A DNA stretch of 64,000 nt. Origin: Galeruca laticollis. Its lineage: Eukaryota; Arthropoda; Insecta; Coleoptera; Chrysomelidae. The notes below the pieces were generated by a model that had not been told where the DNA came from, searched no databases, and saw only the letters and a list, made by a program, of their open reading frames with translations. This document shows positions 33,226 to 43,655 of the stretch, piece after piece; the first letter of the stretch is position 1, and every line of letters begins with the position of its first letter. The position numbers and the translations under genes are program-made. The DNA lies in NCBI GenBank assembly GCA_963921935.1, contig OY998180.1:115194890-115258889 (forward strand), given 5' to 3'.

Positions 33226-33619
33226 TTTGAAAGTTTATTGTCGTTGCTAGATCTGTCAACTCATCCAAAGCAACATTTTAACGCCTACCCATTTTATCGT
33301 TATTCTTTATTTGGTGGCATTACTGTATTTCATGAAGAACTCAGATATTTCGAAACCCATAAACGATACGTCTAGGGAATCTTTAAGAAAGTGACATTAT
33401 TTATCTACGTTAAATTCGAAAATGTGATGATATACATGATATTCCATTAAAAAAAGCGTAACTGTGATTGGCCAAAGTTTTTGAGAGGATATTGTAAATT
33501 TATAAAAATTTGCAAAATAGAGCTCTTATCGACCTACATATATGCATATCAAAGTATTTTTTTTTATTGTTATGGTTTGAGCACCAGATTCCGTGCCGTA
33601 TGTGGTGCTTCGCCCTGTA

Positions 33620-33905
33620 TTGAGAAGTATAAAGATTTGTTAATGTAACTTTTTGAAGTAAGGGGTTTGAAAAATTGTTATTTTATTATTGCTGCGTACC
33701 TAACGTCGCTGGGCATGCAGTGATTTGGTTGTAGATATTCTTAAATGTATGCTGCAGATCAATTTATATAAAAAATATTGTAATTAATATTGAGAAGTAT
33801 AAAGTTTTGTTAATGTGAATTTTTGAAAGAAGTGGTTGGAAAAATGTGTTTTCTATTGTGCTGATTTGATTGTAGATATTGCTAAATGTGTCAGCAGTAG
33901 TAACA
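33620..33905 (+). repeat. Minisatellite-like direct repeats, right of nest
   Basis: Two related ~150-bp units (about 33,620-33,775 and 33,785-33,905), each with TTGAGAAGTATAAAG.TTTGTTAATGT and a TGATTTGGTTGTAGATATT..TAAATGT block. They share sequence with 20,660-20,892. Confidence 0.5.
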
Positions 33906-34715
33906 TTTATGGAAGGTTTTTTAACAACACTATATACAGTAGATATCTGCTTTGTTATTTCTTCCAAAAGTGACAATAACATCCAAAATTAGATCGTCCG
34001 CTAGGGGTTATGTTGAGGCCTTTCATTTTGTAGTCGAATGACCAAAATAATTGACGTTGGGTCGCAATTTGTGTGTAATACAACCTCATTATATGTAATT
34101 TTAGAAACCTTTTCGGCGCTTTCAACAATATTTTAAAGATCAATAAATAGGCCCCTTTTGTATATGTCTCAGTATAATTATATACATGGGAATAAAGCTT
34201 GGCGTCGTGTTCTTTGTTCAAATAAATGATTTTATGTTGAGTCTCCAAAATATTGACTTTATTTCCTCCAATTAGTTTCGTTTAATGGCTTTTTCTGATT
34301 GAATGAATTCAAATGAGAAAATTGATCAACACAGTTATTTCAATATGAAATCAAACAAACATTTTTTATATGAAACTCCTCTTTCTGAATAAAATTATTC
34401 ACCAGACCTTTCAATCCCCTAGTGGTGATAGTAATAATATAAGGAGCTAAGAAATTTCCTTTTTAATTTCTACATCTCCTTAATTTGGAATTGAAGAGTT
34501 CAAAAAAGCGGTGCCTTGAGTGCACCGAAGCGAAGAACGAAAAAGTGTACTTAATATTTTGTTTTTTGTCATGTGAATGTTGTAAATTGAGCGTTCAAAT
34601 GTTGTCCTGTAGTTAACAATTTGATTTTCTCACTCCAAAATAGCAACAACTGCCAGGTTACCATCAAATGACATGGTGTTACAAAGATGCAGCCACGTTG
34701 TTTACTTCTAATGAT
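33906..34715. other. No gene recognised (33,906-34,715)
   Basis: AT-rich sequence. A minus-strand frame of 97 residues (33,955-34,248) has no motif I can place. Confidence 0.4.
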
Positions 34716-34815
34716 AACATGCGTGTCATGAGGAAATTAATCTGGCCTCTACGGAGACACGACTTAAGTCCAACAGATTTTTTATAGGTATTCATTAAAA
34801 ATGAGTTAATAATTC
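34716..34815 (+). pseudogene. Small mariner transposase scrap
   Basis: Encodes a degenerate third catalytic motif: 'MRKLIWPLRRHDLSPTDFL' then a stop and 'FIKNE', matching the SPDL.P.DFFLWG..K region of mariner transposases seen elsewhere in the window. No TIR was found. Confidence 0.4.
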
Positions 34816-35081
34816 AACAATTTTAGTTTAATGTTCAGTTCGGTGAGATTTCAAATATAAAATAGCTTTGTAATATTTTTATTTTTGAGAGTGAAATTGT
34901 TTCTGGGCCACTCTTTGATAATTTGCGATTGCTCAATCTTATTTTTCTATAACTGCAGTGAAAAGTAGCGTATTTTTCAAAGCTTACTTAATTTCAAAAC
35001 AATATATTGTTCATACTGTGAGAAACCTTTCTCACAACACTTTGGCCCACGCCACATACATTTATATGGAGAATCAACATT

Positions 35082-35228
35082 TTTCCACAAGAGGGATCCG
35101 CGGAGCCTAGACGTTTCCAGAGGGGTATCCTCGATGCCCAATTTTTTTCAGTAGGGAGCAGATCCTAGATGCCTAGACTTGTTCTGTAGGAGGAATCATC
35201 AATGCCTAGACTTTTTTCGAGTGAATCA
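35082..35228 (+). repeat. Degenerate ~38-bp tandem repeat
   Basis: About four copies of a unit like 'GGATCCTCGATGCCTAGACTTTTTC' with a G-rich joint (GTAGGAGGAATC). Units differ by several substitutions. No coding sense. Confidence 0.6.
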
Positions 35229-35921
35229 TGAGTAATAGGCCAAATTGTAACTACAGGTTCAGAAGGCAAAAATATTAATATTTTCATTAACAATGGGTCT
35301 AAGTGTGCTCCTGAGTGAGATACAGGATGCTAAATTGAATAAAATTAAATAGATTTTTGTTAATAGAGCAGCTATTTTTCGAGATAACGACTTGAAAATA
35401 ATATGTGAGAGGATTTGAATTAACGCGTAGATGTCGCCACATGCGTCATATGAATGAAATCAGCTACAAATTTTTTGTCACTAATTAATTTACAACTCAC
35501 GTATTTAATTTAGACAGCCTCATAATTTCTGTCGAAAAAAGGTACACATCTTTGATCTTCAAAAATTTGAAAGTTCATTTTAATTTTACCTTATGTATAT
35601 TATACAGAGTGGGTTACGGAAAACAGTCCACCCCTATATTTGGCAGTATTCGTTAGATTTGAATGAAATGCTGAAACACTTCGATTTATGTTCTATAGGG
35701 GACACATTTTTACGATACAGACATATGTCATTTATCAACCCCCTCCCCTCCACTTCCCCAGCCCCTTATTTTGTAATAGGGAATAAACCATATAGTTGAA
35801 AACGGATGCCCGAATGTAAAAATTATCGTTTTTTACTATTAAAGTAATTCTCGAAATAAAACACCACAACTATTCACAACCAAATATATTTCTCGACTGC
35901 CAATTTTACATTTCTTGGAGG
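35229..35921. other. No gene recognised (35,229-35,921)
   Basis: AT-rich flank of errantivirus B. A phrase ACAGAGTGGGTTACGGAAAA at 35,605 looks like a transposon end, but no partner was found. Confidence 0.4.
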
Positions 35922-36207
35922 AGTTATAGAACTAGAAATTTCTATCAATAAATGATAATATTATATTACTGTAAATAAGATAAGAAATGAAGAGTTAGCT
36001 TTGTTTTAGTATATATATTCATTATTATTCGAGTTGTTGTTGTTGAAATGGGTTGTTGAAATGAGTTGTTGAAGTTAGTTGGCAAAAGTCGTTGTTTAAT
36101 AATTAGTTTATTCTTAGTCGGTTCATTAGCAAGTATTGTAATATTTTAATTATATTGTGAAAATAAAGTTTTTTAAAAATAGTTTTCGGTGTTAAAAATA
36201 TATAATT
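35922..36207 (+). repeat. Errantivirus B 5' LTR
   Basis: 286 bp from AGTTATAGAACTAG to ATATATAATT. An AATAAA signal lies near 36,163. The LTR start could lie up to 6 bp further left because TGGAGG precedes both LTRs. Confidence 0.9.
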
Positions 36208-36224
36208 GGCGCAGTCAGTAGGAT
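36207..36224 (+). other. Primer binding site of errantivirus B
   Basis: TGGCGCAGTCAGTAGGAT starts at the last base of the LTR and is identical to the site in errantivirus A. Confidence 0.85.
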
Positions 36225-36451
36225 CTGTGCGGTCGTGTAAAAACTGTCGAATCGTTCGTATAAAGAACTCACGATTTGGTGTTTCAACATCGAGTGCAGA
36301 TTCCAGAATCTACTATCTACGAAGAAAGAAGAAACCGGAGCTCTTCAAATCGCTTGTAAGTGCCAAGTTTCCTTTTTTACTTTTCCATACCTTTCTAAAA
36401 GTGTAAGAGAGATATTTTTATTTTAAATATATTTGCTGCTGATTTCATTTT

Positions 36452-37027
36452 ATGAACGAATTGGAAAATTTATTGGAAACATTCAATAAATTAAATATTA
36501 AAGAAAATAATATAACTAATAATAATTTTGAGAATTCAATTTCATCTGTGAATATAAACGAAATAGCTACTGCTACTGTTAAAACCCTCAATTTGGATTT
36601 ATTTAAATTAAAATTAAAAAATATTAAACCATATGATGGTAATAGTAATACGTTAAATAAGTTTATAATAAAGTGTGAGAAATTAATTGAAACATATCCG
36701 ATATATAATGACGTCGAAATAAACAACCATATATTGGATTGTATACATGAAAAAGTTATAGTAAAAGCTGAAGCCATGGTGGGCAATCGAATGGAATTAA
36801 ACGAAAATATAATGAAGAATAGAAATAAGAAAATAGAAGAATTTAACGAGAAAATGAATGAAAATATAAAGAGGAACAGAAGTAAGAAAATTGCTGATGG
36901 AAATACGAAAATAGAAGAAGATAACGAGAAAACAGATGAAAATATAAAGAAGAATAGAAATACGAAAATAATTGACAGAAATACGGAGATAGATGGAAGT
37001 AACAATAACGTAAACAAGAGAAATTAA
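36452..37027 (+). CDS. gag: Errantivirus B truncated gag with charged repeats
   Basis: 191 residues from MNELENLLETF. Residues about 45-110 match the start of errantiviral capsid: IKPYDGNSNTLNKF, a 'CEKLIETYP' helix and HILDCIHEKVIVKAEAMVGNR. Where relatives continue into the rest of capsid and the nucleocapsid, this protein instead has three degenerate ~30-residue repeats rich in Asn, Lys, Glu and Ile (pattern 'ENI.KNR..KI'), then a stop. No CCHC knuckle. It may still assemble or bind RNA weakly; the function is unknown. Confidence 0.7.
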   Translation: MNELENLLETFNKLNIKENNITNNNFENSISSVNINEIATATVKTLNLDLFKLKLKNIKPYDGNSNTLNKFIIKCEKLIETYPIYNDVEINNHILDCIHEKVIVKAEAMVGNRMELNENIMKNRNKKIEEFNEKMNENIKRNRSKKIADGNTKIEEDNEKTDENIKKNRNTKIIDRNTEIDGSNNNVNKRN

Positions 37028-38101
37028 GAAAAGAGTGTACGAGTAAACAAGAAAATTCTAAATCATGAAAATAAAATAAGAAGACGAGAGGATATTCAAG
37101 AATTGCAAGAGTTTATAAGAAAGTATTGGGAACACTTTGCATTAAGGTGGTACTCAATACAAGAAGTTATCAAATGGCATAATACATATGGAAATTCTAT
37201 GTACATATGTAATTAGATAAGTAAAAGTAATTAATATCATAATAATAATCATTTTCAAAGCTAAATATAAATAACAATAAGAGTAGATATAAGAATTAAT
37301 ATCATAATAACAATAATAATAACTATCTAAAAACTTATTATTTAGTTACAGTAGAACTATAAATGAATAACAATACAATAATTAGACATAGAAATATATA
37401 GATAATGATAATAATTTTCAAAGACATAATATGAAATATTCAATTCTTTCGTTTAATGATTTTATTCATTATTATGATTTAAGTTCATAACAACTAGCAA
37501 AAATATAATTAGATATAGGAATATATATCATAATAATTTTCAAAGTAATAATATGAAATATTCAATTTTTCATTTCAAATTCTATACATTTTGTTAAATT
37601 GTACATTGATGATCTTGATTCGATAATTCAAAAAGAAATTGATTATTTACCAGAAGTCAAAACCAAATGTAGAAAATGATGTGATAACACACGTTTATTT
37701 GTAATTTTATCTCAAAGAAATTTAGAACCGAAATAACTCATTTTGTTAGAATGTAAATTGAGATCTTTTAGAATAATTAAATAATTCACTTTTGATTTAA
37801 ATGATACTGATTTCATTTGGATAATCTTCATTTGATTTAAATAATCTTCTTTAGATTTAAATGAATCCATTTGATCTGAACGATCTCTTAATACTGTCAC
37901 ATTATATACAAAATCCTAAAGGATTCTCCAAGTTATTATACAAACAAAAATTTAGAAAAAAATTATTACCAAAATATAAGAAAACAGAAATCATTAAAGA
38001 TTCAAAAATAATTTTAGAAACTAATAAAAGGATTTATTATAAAAAAATGTAAATAAAAAATCAAAAAACCAATTCAAATAAATTGTAACAGCAAACTGAA
38101 A
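37028..38101 (+). other. AT-rich region replacing pol
   Basis: No protease, RT, RNase H or integrase can be read in any frame. One short frame has LYIDDLD near 37,598, and 37,861-38,052 is open for 63 Lys-rich codons; neither is convincing as pol. The order gag - spacer - env otherwise matches a full errantivirus with pol removed. Confidence 0.6.
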
Positions 38102-39831
38102 TTGATGATAATGGTAACCCTGTTCCTGGTTTTTCATACCAAATGCAAAACCGAAGACATACAAGTTACCAAATTGGATAACTTATTATTACCAATTAAT
38201 TTAGGATTATTTAAGCTTATTTATACTAAACATACTTTTATATATTATATAAATTTAAAAGAAATAAGTAAGCAAAAAGAAACAGTTAAACAATATTTTT
38301 ACAAATTAAGAAGTAGTCTAGTAGAAGCTAATGCAACAAACCCTATTTCATACCATAATTTGGCTGACCAAATGATGGAAAGAACGAAAAGTTTAATCAA
38401 TACATTGGATAGAAAATCAGAAAATATTTACCCTCATATTAGAGCAAAAAGAGGATTAGTAAATGCTGTTGGAAAAATTGATAAATGGCTTTTTGGTACT
38501 CTTGATTCAGATGTTAAAGAAAGATACGATAACGCGATAAATATATTACAGCAAAACCAAAAACAAATAATTCATGAAGTTAATATGCAAATATCCTTAA
38601 ATAAGCAATTAATCGACCACTTTAATAAATCATTAACTACCTTGTGGCATAATCAACAGAAATTACAAGATAATTTGGAAAAATTTCATATATCAATAGA
38701 AAGTAAAATAATAACTTTAAATAATTTTATCACCTTTTATAGTACGATTTCACAGATTAACTTGGATTGTCAATGTTTAATAACGTTAATTGACAATATT
38801 GAAAATACCATTACATTTTCCAAATTAAATTCTATTCATAGTTCAGTGATTTCAAATCAAGAAATTATAGAAATGATAAAGTATTTACATACAATATATG
38901 AAGACGAACAAATTCCGAAATAAATATTTTAACATACTATCTATTTTTGGGTTCTCAAGTAACTTTTTCAAAGTCTAAAATAATTTTTGCTGTCCATGTA
39001 CCCATCCTGAAATCCAAAACTGCAGAATTCTATCACTTATACCCCATCATTCAAAACCACAAAATATGTATCCCATTACAACCTTACTTGACAAAAACTC
39101 CGGAAGAAATAATTTCAATAAAAGAAGAGTGTCCGATGTTAGACGAAAAATATTACTGTCAACAAGAAATGAAGTCAAGAGATAATTGTACTATGGAAAT
39201 ATTAAACGGCCATTCTTCTACGAACTGCTATGCTAATGATGCTCACCTTCAAGAAACTATAATAGAACAAGTCACAAATAATGAAGTTTTAATTATTCCA
39301 AATTCAGCGATAAAAATACTAACAAGATGTACTTCTGATCAATATTTGGAAATTAATCATCCATCAATTATCCGAATTCCAGAAGATTGCAAGATTCAAG
39401 TTGGAGAAGAAATATTTTCAACCAACATCCAAATTAGAAAAGGAAAATCAATAATATTGCCAAAATTAGATTCAAAGTTTTTAGAAATTCAACCATATAA
39501 TTCACCAAACTTAACTAAAATAGATTTTGAAGGATTATATGAAATTAATAAAATTGCCAAAAACATAAAACCTGTTCAGGAAATAATAATTCCAAAGCAA
39601 CATACAACAATTCGTTTATTTTCAATAATTTTAATTATTTGCATAAGTATAATAATATTTTGGTTCATACGAAAATTCCGAAGAAGTAAAGGAAGAAACA
39701 AGAAAGAAAATATCAAGAAAGATAATATCAAAAAGGAAAAAATCAAGAAAGAAGATATCAAGACAGAAGACATTGAATTGGAAGAAACAAATTCGAAATC
39801 GAAAAACAACTCCATTATTTTTCGATCTTAG
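38102..39831 (+). pseudogene. env: Errantivirus B env, one frameshift
   Basis: F-type envelope fusion protein in two frames. The first (38,102-38,923) starts with a signal-like hydrophobic MMIMVTLFLVF and has a furin-type RAKR followed by GLVNAVG and FGTLDSD, as in errantiviral Env and baculovirus F, then a long heptad-rich stretch. The second (from about 38,941 to 39,831) carries Cys-rich ectodomain pairs, a transmembrane segment (about 39,610-39,665, FSIILIICISIIIFW) and a basic tail with five or six 'KKE.IK' repeats. A single-base shift near 38,915-38,925 separates them; otherwise both parts are open. Length and layout match complete errantiviral Env. Confidence 0.85.
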
Positions 39832-39840
39832 GGATGGAGG
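39831..39840 (+). other. Polypurine tract of errantivirus B
   Basis: GGGATGGAGG lies directly before the 3' LTR, where plus-strand DNA synthesis is primed. Confidence 0.7.
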
Positions 39841-40132
39841 AGTTATAGAACTAGAAATTTCTATAAATAAATGATAATATTATATTACTGTAAATAAGAT
39901 AAGAAATGCAGAGTTAGCTTTGTTTTAGTATATATATTCATATTCAGTATTATTCAAGTTGTTGTTGTTGAAATGGGTTGTTGAAATGAGTTGTTGAAGT
40001 TAGTTGGCAAAAGTCATTGTTTAATAATTAGTTTATTCTTAGTCGGTTCATTAGCAAGTATTGTAATATTTTAATTATATTGTGAAAATAAAGTTTTTTA
40101 AAAATAGTTTTCGGTGTTAAAAATATATAATT
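39841..40132 (+). repeat. Errantivirus B 3' LTR
   Basis: 292 bp, matching the 5' LTR except for four substitutions and one 6-bp indel (the longer TATTCAGTATTATTC version is here). Confidence 0.9.
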
Positions 40133-40207
40133 CCCATTCCAAAGCTTTTAGTCACCAACATGTATATATCTTATTGTGAATCATCTTCACAACAATTCTC
40201 TTTAGCA

Positions 40208-40259
40208 ACAGTGGCGGCGTATTCGGTTTTCAAACAGTGGCGGCGTATTCGGTTTTCAG
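40208..40259 (+). repeat. 26-bp direct duplication
   Basis: CAGTGGCGGCGTATTCGG plus TTTTCA occurs twice in a row. The TGGCGG start recalls an LTR/primer-site junction of another gypsy-type element, but no LTR was found. Confidence 0.6.
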
Positions 40260-40559
40260 TCGGCCAGGCTACCATTGTCCACGTTCCCGTAGACTCGCTT
40301 GTACCTAAACAAACCAATAGTACATCAATTCAAGTTTAGACACTAAAAAAAAGGTGAAGATATAAAATTACAGTGATCAGCTACAGCCTCCCCCAGAGTC
40401 GCTATGCCTAGAAGTAAAGAGAAACAAGATATATAGTTGATGCATCAACGACATTAATAACAACTCAAAAAAATTATGAAATAAATAAACAAGTTAACAT
40501 GCAAAATAATTATGATGCTTATATGCAGGGCCAATCAACAACTTCTGTTAATCAGTCTT

Positions 40560-40965
40560 CCTGCACATTCGGGGAAGCGCTTCTACTTTCATTATCATTC
40601 AGTTCAGGTTCGTCGTTCGAATCTGAGCTAACCTCTACGTTGAAGGCCATCATTTTGTCAACTGCCAGGACCCCGCGATATTTCTTCTGCGATCGAGAAG
40701 TTCCTTCCGGGTATTCGTAGTATCCATCCGGTGTTATAAATGCGGTTTTTGGTATAGAACTTTCTTCTATTGGTATTTGGTGATATCTAGGTCCAAGTCC
40801 AAACTAGTAAAGAAGTTACATTCCCTGAGTTTTTCTAGAAAATCATCATCATGGGGTAATGGAAATCTATCCTTGATGGTCTTGGAGTTTAAAGCCCTGT
40901 AGTCTACACACATTCGGTTTTCTCCATTTCTATTAAAAGTTCATTTTGATCACGGTTTTCTTAGT
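40560..40965 (-). pseudogene. Ty3/gypsy reverse transcriptase fragment
   Basis: The minus strand reads NGENRMCVDYRALNSKTIKD (about 40,880-40,940), then RFPLPHDDDFLEKL, a 'FFTSLDLDLGPRYHQI' segment and IPKTAFITPDGYYEY. These are RT motifs of a gypsy group different from the errantiviruses. After GYYEY the sequence changes into an acidic stretch with no family match, ending at a stop near 40,555. Only about 75 RT residues remain. Confidence 0.7.
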
Positions 40966-42009
40966 CACTCATATTTTACTAATTTTTCATACAATATTGT
41001 ATAAAAAAGTATATCAAATTTAACTTTCCAAACAGAGACGTCAACCAATTCACACTATACGGATTACGCTCATACTACCGACAAGCACCGACTCGTAAAT
41101 TATTCTTCGCGGGAATAGTTGAGGGTGATGGACGGTGACTTACTGTGGACGTGACGGGGTAGTGTAATTACGTTTATTGATTTCAATGTAAGAAAATTTT
41201 CCTTGACGGTGCTGGTACGGCTACGTGACGATGACGTTACGTATAGTGAGAAACTTTTGTTTGAAACATTTTTTGAAAAAATATATAGTTTTTTTAGGCT
41301 TTAAGGCTGGACCCATACGTACCCTAAAATTTCTTAAATATGTTGTGTAGCTCACTACACAACATATTTAAGAAATGTATTCAACTATTTCAAAACAAAT
41401 CAATAGTTTTTATTTAGGTTATGACATGACTGTCTAAAACTTGACATGTATCGCGTGTGAGTAAGTCTTGTGCTGGTCACAACTACTTTTCAATTTATGT
41501 TATGTGAATTTCACCTCAGACATTTAAATAGTCTCAGATTTAAGCCGACATCAAACAATTTTATAGGAACTCATATATTCGAGACCCTTTTTGCTTTGTA
41601 CGTATGCTAATTTGCTTCTTATTAGGAAATTTATACTTTCAAAACTTGCTGTTTGTTCCAAACAAAACAACACACGTTTGCATTGCTACACAAATTAATT
41701 TCCTGATGTTATACCGTCCCTTAATATATAAAATCAAACTATCGTCCACATTATTCCAACTTTGTGTATAATAATGGCGGTGGGATTGTCAGGCATTAAT
41801 TTTAGAAAATTACCAATGAAAATGTGTTCGAACAGTTTCGTTTTATGTATTTAATTAAATATTGATTAGTTGTGATACGCTAAATTGTTAATAAATGAAT
41901 TGTTTTTTAAAAATGTCTCTCAACACTCAAACAATAGTTTTGTTTATTTTTTCTTAGTTAACATGAACAAGAAATAGCAACACTTACTGACCAATTATCT
42001 AGAATCTTC
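40966..42009. other. No gene (40,966-42,009), one perfect hairpin
   Basis: AT-rich sequence without recognisable genes. It contains the perfect inverted repeat at 41,329-41,376. Confidence 0.4.
41329..41376. repeat. Perfect 22-bp inverted repeat with 4-nt loop
   Basis: ATTTCTTAAATATGTTGTG plus TAG, then CTCA, then the exact complement. It would form a stable hairpin in DNA or RNA. Confidence 0.9.
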
Positions 42010-42740
42010 TTTCCTCTATCGGATGACATAGGGCGAATATCTATACTTCCCATATTTTCGGAATTATTGAAGTGTATACGGGAGTATACAGTCAAAAAAT
42101 TAGTGAGAAATAATTAAATGTTCAACATTAATGTCTTATAATTCGGCATGTTGATATACTTTTTATAATAGTATGAACACTCCTTTCTCGATTTATATAT
42201 ATTTTAGTAAGTGAGTGTATTCCAAAGGCGTAGATACCACAATTTTTTTATAGGGATTTGTCACAATAATTTTCACTTCAACTTTCATCCTGTGTATTTG
42301 CCACAAACATAAAATTGGAAAAACCAAACATTATCACTAATCCAAGTTCAGCTTTTATCCACAGAATGACGTGAGAAACAAAGTTTTTATGGAAACATGT
42401 CAAAAATTTGAAATGATTTTTTAAAAAAAAATTCAAATTTGGTGCCCTGTAATTCGGTTTTCATTATCATTAGAAAGTCACATAATTTTTTTTGGAATTA
42501 TATTAGCATTATTTTTCCAATCTATAAAATGGTCAATCAGTTGGAGGCATCTTACCTGTATCGAATGGCATAGGAATAGAATCTATATTTCTTCATCGGA
42601 ATTATAATTTTAGTATGGAATAATATCAAAAATTTTAAATAAAACAAAGACATATTTTTAAAACTTCAATTTTGGTATCTTATAATTGGGTTTGCGTGAT
42701 TACTAGAAATTTCGCATTTTTTTTGAGAACTGCGAAAATT
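42010..42740 (+). repeat. Dispersed repeat X, two to three tandem copies
   Basis: The 'TTATAATTCGG' block occurs at about 42,138, 42,451 and 42,678, with the other X blocks between, so repeat X is tandem here with a spacing of roughly 230-315 bp. Confidence 0.6.
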
Positions 42741-43167
42741 TCTCTTCTAATATATAATAATTTTTAAGTGGTGGAATTGCTACTTGGTGGAGTGTTAAAT
42801 TTGCGCTGGATTAAAGTTTATCCAATTCAGTGAATTTTCAGTTTTAAAATTCTAATAAGTGCATCATGGTATTCAGTGAACCTCTGTATGCTCCTGTTGC
42901 TGTTGCAAGTAAGAAAATCAAATATTTGAGCTGTTCCATTGACATTTTTTGTGTGAAATCATTTAGTAACAACAGATTTGCTGACCAGTTTTTTACTGAA
43001 ATACCGAATTTATTCCACCACGGCAAAATTTTTGTTCAAAGTCTTGAATTTGAAAGTTATACTCATATTATCTGTTTTAACGAGGTTAAAATACGGTTTT
43101 TTAAGGTCGAAATATCTATTTTAATAAACGTGAGTATATGCCTTAACTGTAATAATGATATCACCTG

Positions 43168-43655
43168 ATGTCGGAAACCATTCAATGCGACCGTTGCATT
43201 TGCAGAATCCACTTTAAGTATGCGGGTTTGAAGTCTGAGGACAAAATTACGCGTAGCAGGACTAGGAATATAAAAATATACTGCAACAAATGCGTCAATC
43301 GACTTGCCGAGCTAAGTTCCTTAAAAGACGTTATTCAGTCACTGCAAGATAAAATTGATATGCTGGAAGCAATACTGTTTAATCAACATATTTTAAAACC
43401 AGAGTCGGTAGATACAGAGGCATTTATTTCGGAAGCTGTAAACCGAATCAATAGGTCCAAAAACGTCAATATACGAAATGTCCAGATTCTGATTAAGATA
43501 CTGTTAAGGAAATTCTAAAATCCGTGGATACAAATATACCTGCAACGGCAATCACATTTGACTTCAGATTGGGTAAACCAGACAGTAATCGCAAATATCC
43601 ACGTCCAATTAAGGTAATTTTAGCAAACTCACAAGTCGCTATAAATATTTTGTTA
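43168..43655 (+). pseudogene. CR1-like LINE ORF1 (PHD-like finger)
   Basis: Starts MSETIQCDRCICRIHF at 43,168, then IYCNKC; this is the Cys/His pattern of PHD-like fingers in such ORF1 proteins, although one expected Cys (in HFKYAGL) is replaced by Tyr. A helical stretch follows (SSLKDVIQSLQDKIDMLEAI, a likely coiled coil). A frameshift near 43,495 leads to 'FRLGKPDSNRKYPRPIKVIL', which is also typical of ORF1. It then breaks off. Confidence 0.65.

Larger units (their letters stand above)
21061..33463 (+). mobile_element. Inner mariner 3, split by other elements
   Basis: The left TIR starts CAGGGTGGTTCAAAAAGTTA at 21,061. The right arm (about 33,270-33,463) is its complement up to GTAACT, after which the last ~19 bp of the TIR have been replaced. 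The arms match over about 190 bp, including a block near 21,130-21,250 that pairs with 33,290-33,400. Transposase parts lie at 21,682-21,920 and 32,640-33,225, separated by ~10.7 kb of later insertions. Confidence 0.75.
20893..33617. mobile_element. Nested transposon complex, outer TIR element
   Basis: TA-flanked outer inverted arms, TACAGGGTGAAGGACCACAT at 20,891 and its complement ending at 33,619, pair over about 110 bp each (20,893-21,005 and 33,510-33,617). An inner mariner starts at 21,061 after a (TA)n tract. This mariner in turn is split by a foldback element and three LINEs. The outer element alone would be a few hundred bp, a MITE. The layout gives the order of insertion. Confidence 0.75.
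35922..40132 (+). mobile_element. Errantivirus B: gag and env, no pol
   Basis: A 4.2-kb LTR element bounded by AGTTAT...ATAATT LTRs of 286 and 292 bp. Between them are an 18-nt primer binding site, a short gag with charged repeats, about 1.1 kb of AT-rich sequence without pol, an F-type env in two frames and a purine-rich tract before the 3' LTR. The LTRs differ at four positions plus a 6-bp indel, so the insertion is recent and was mobilised in this short form or lost pol soon after. No clear 4-bp target duplication is seen. It must rely on enzymes from another errantivirus; A shares its primer site. Confidence 0.88.

Noticed and set aside
33955..34248. 97-residue minus-strand frame as a gene
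   Set aside because: No motif, no splice or poly(A) support, surrounded by decayed repeats.
36445..37017. 190-residue Phe/Ser/Leu-rich minus-strand frame
   Set aside because: Antisense shadow of the charged gag repeats.
37570..37680. LYIDDLD in the pol-less errantivirus as a possible RT relic
   Set aside because: A single short motif without any neighbouring RT motif; the AT-rich context makes chance likely.
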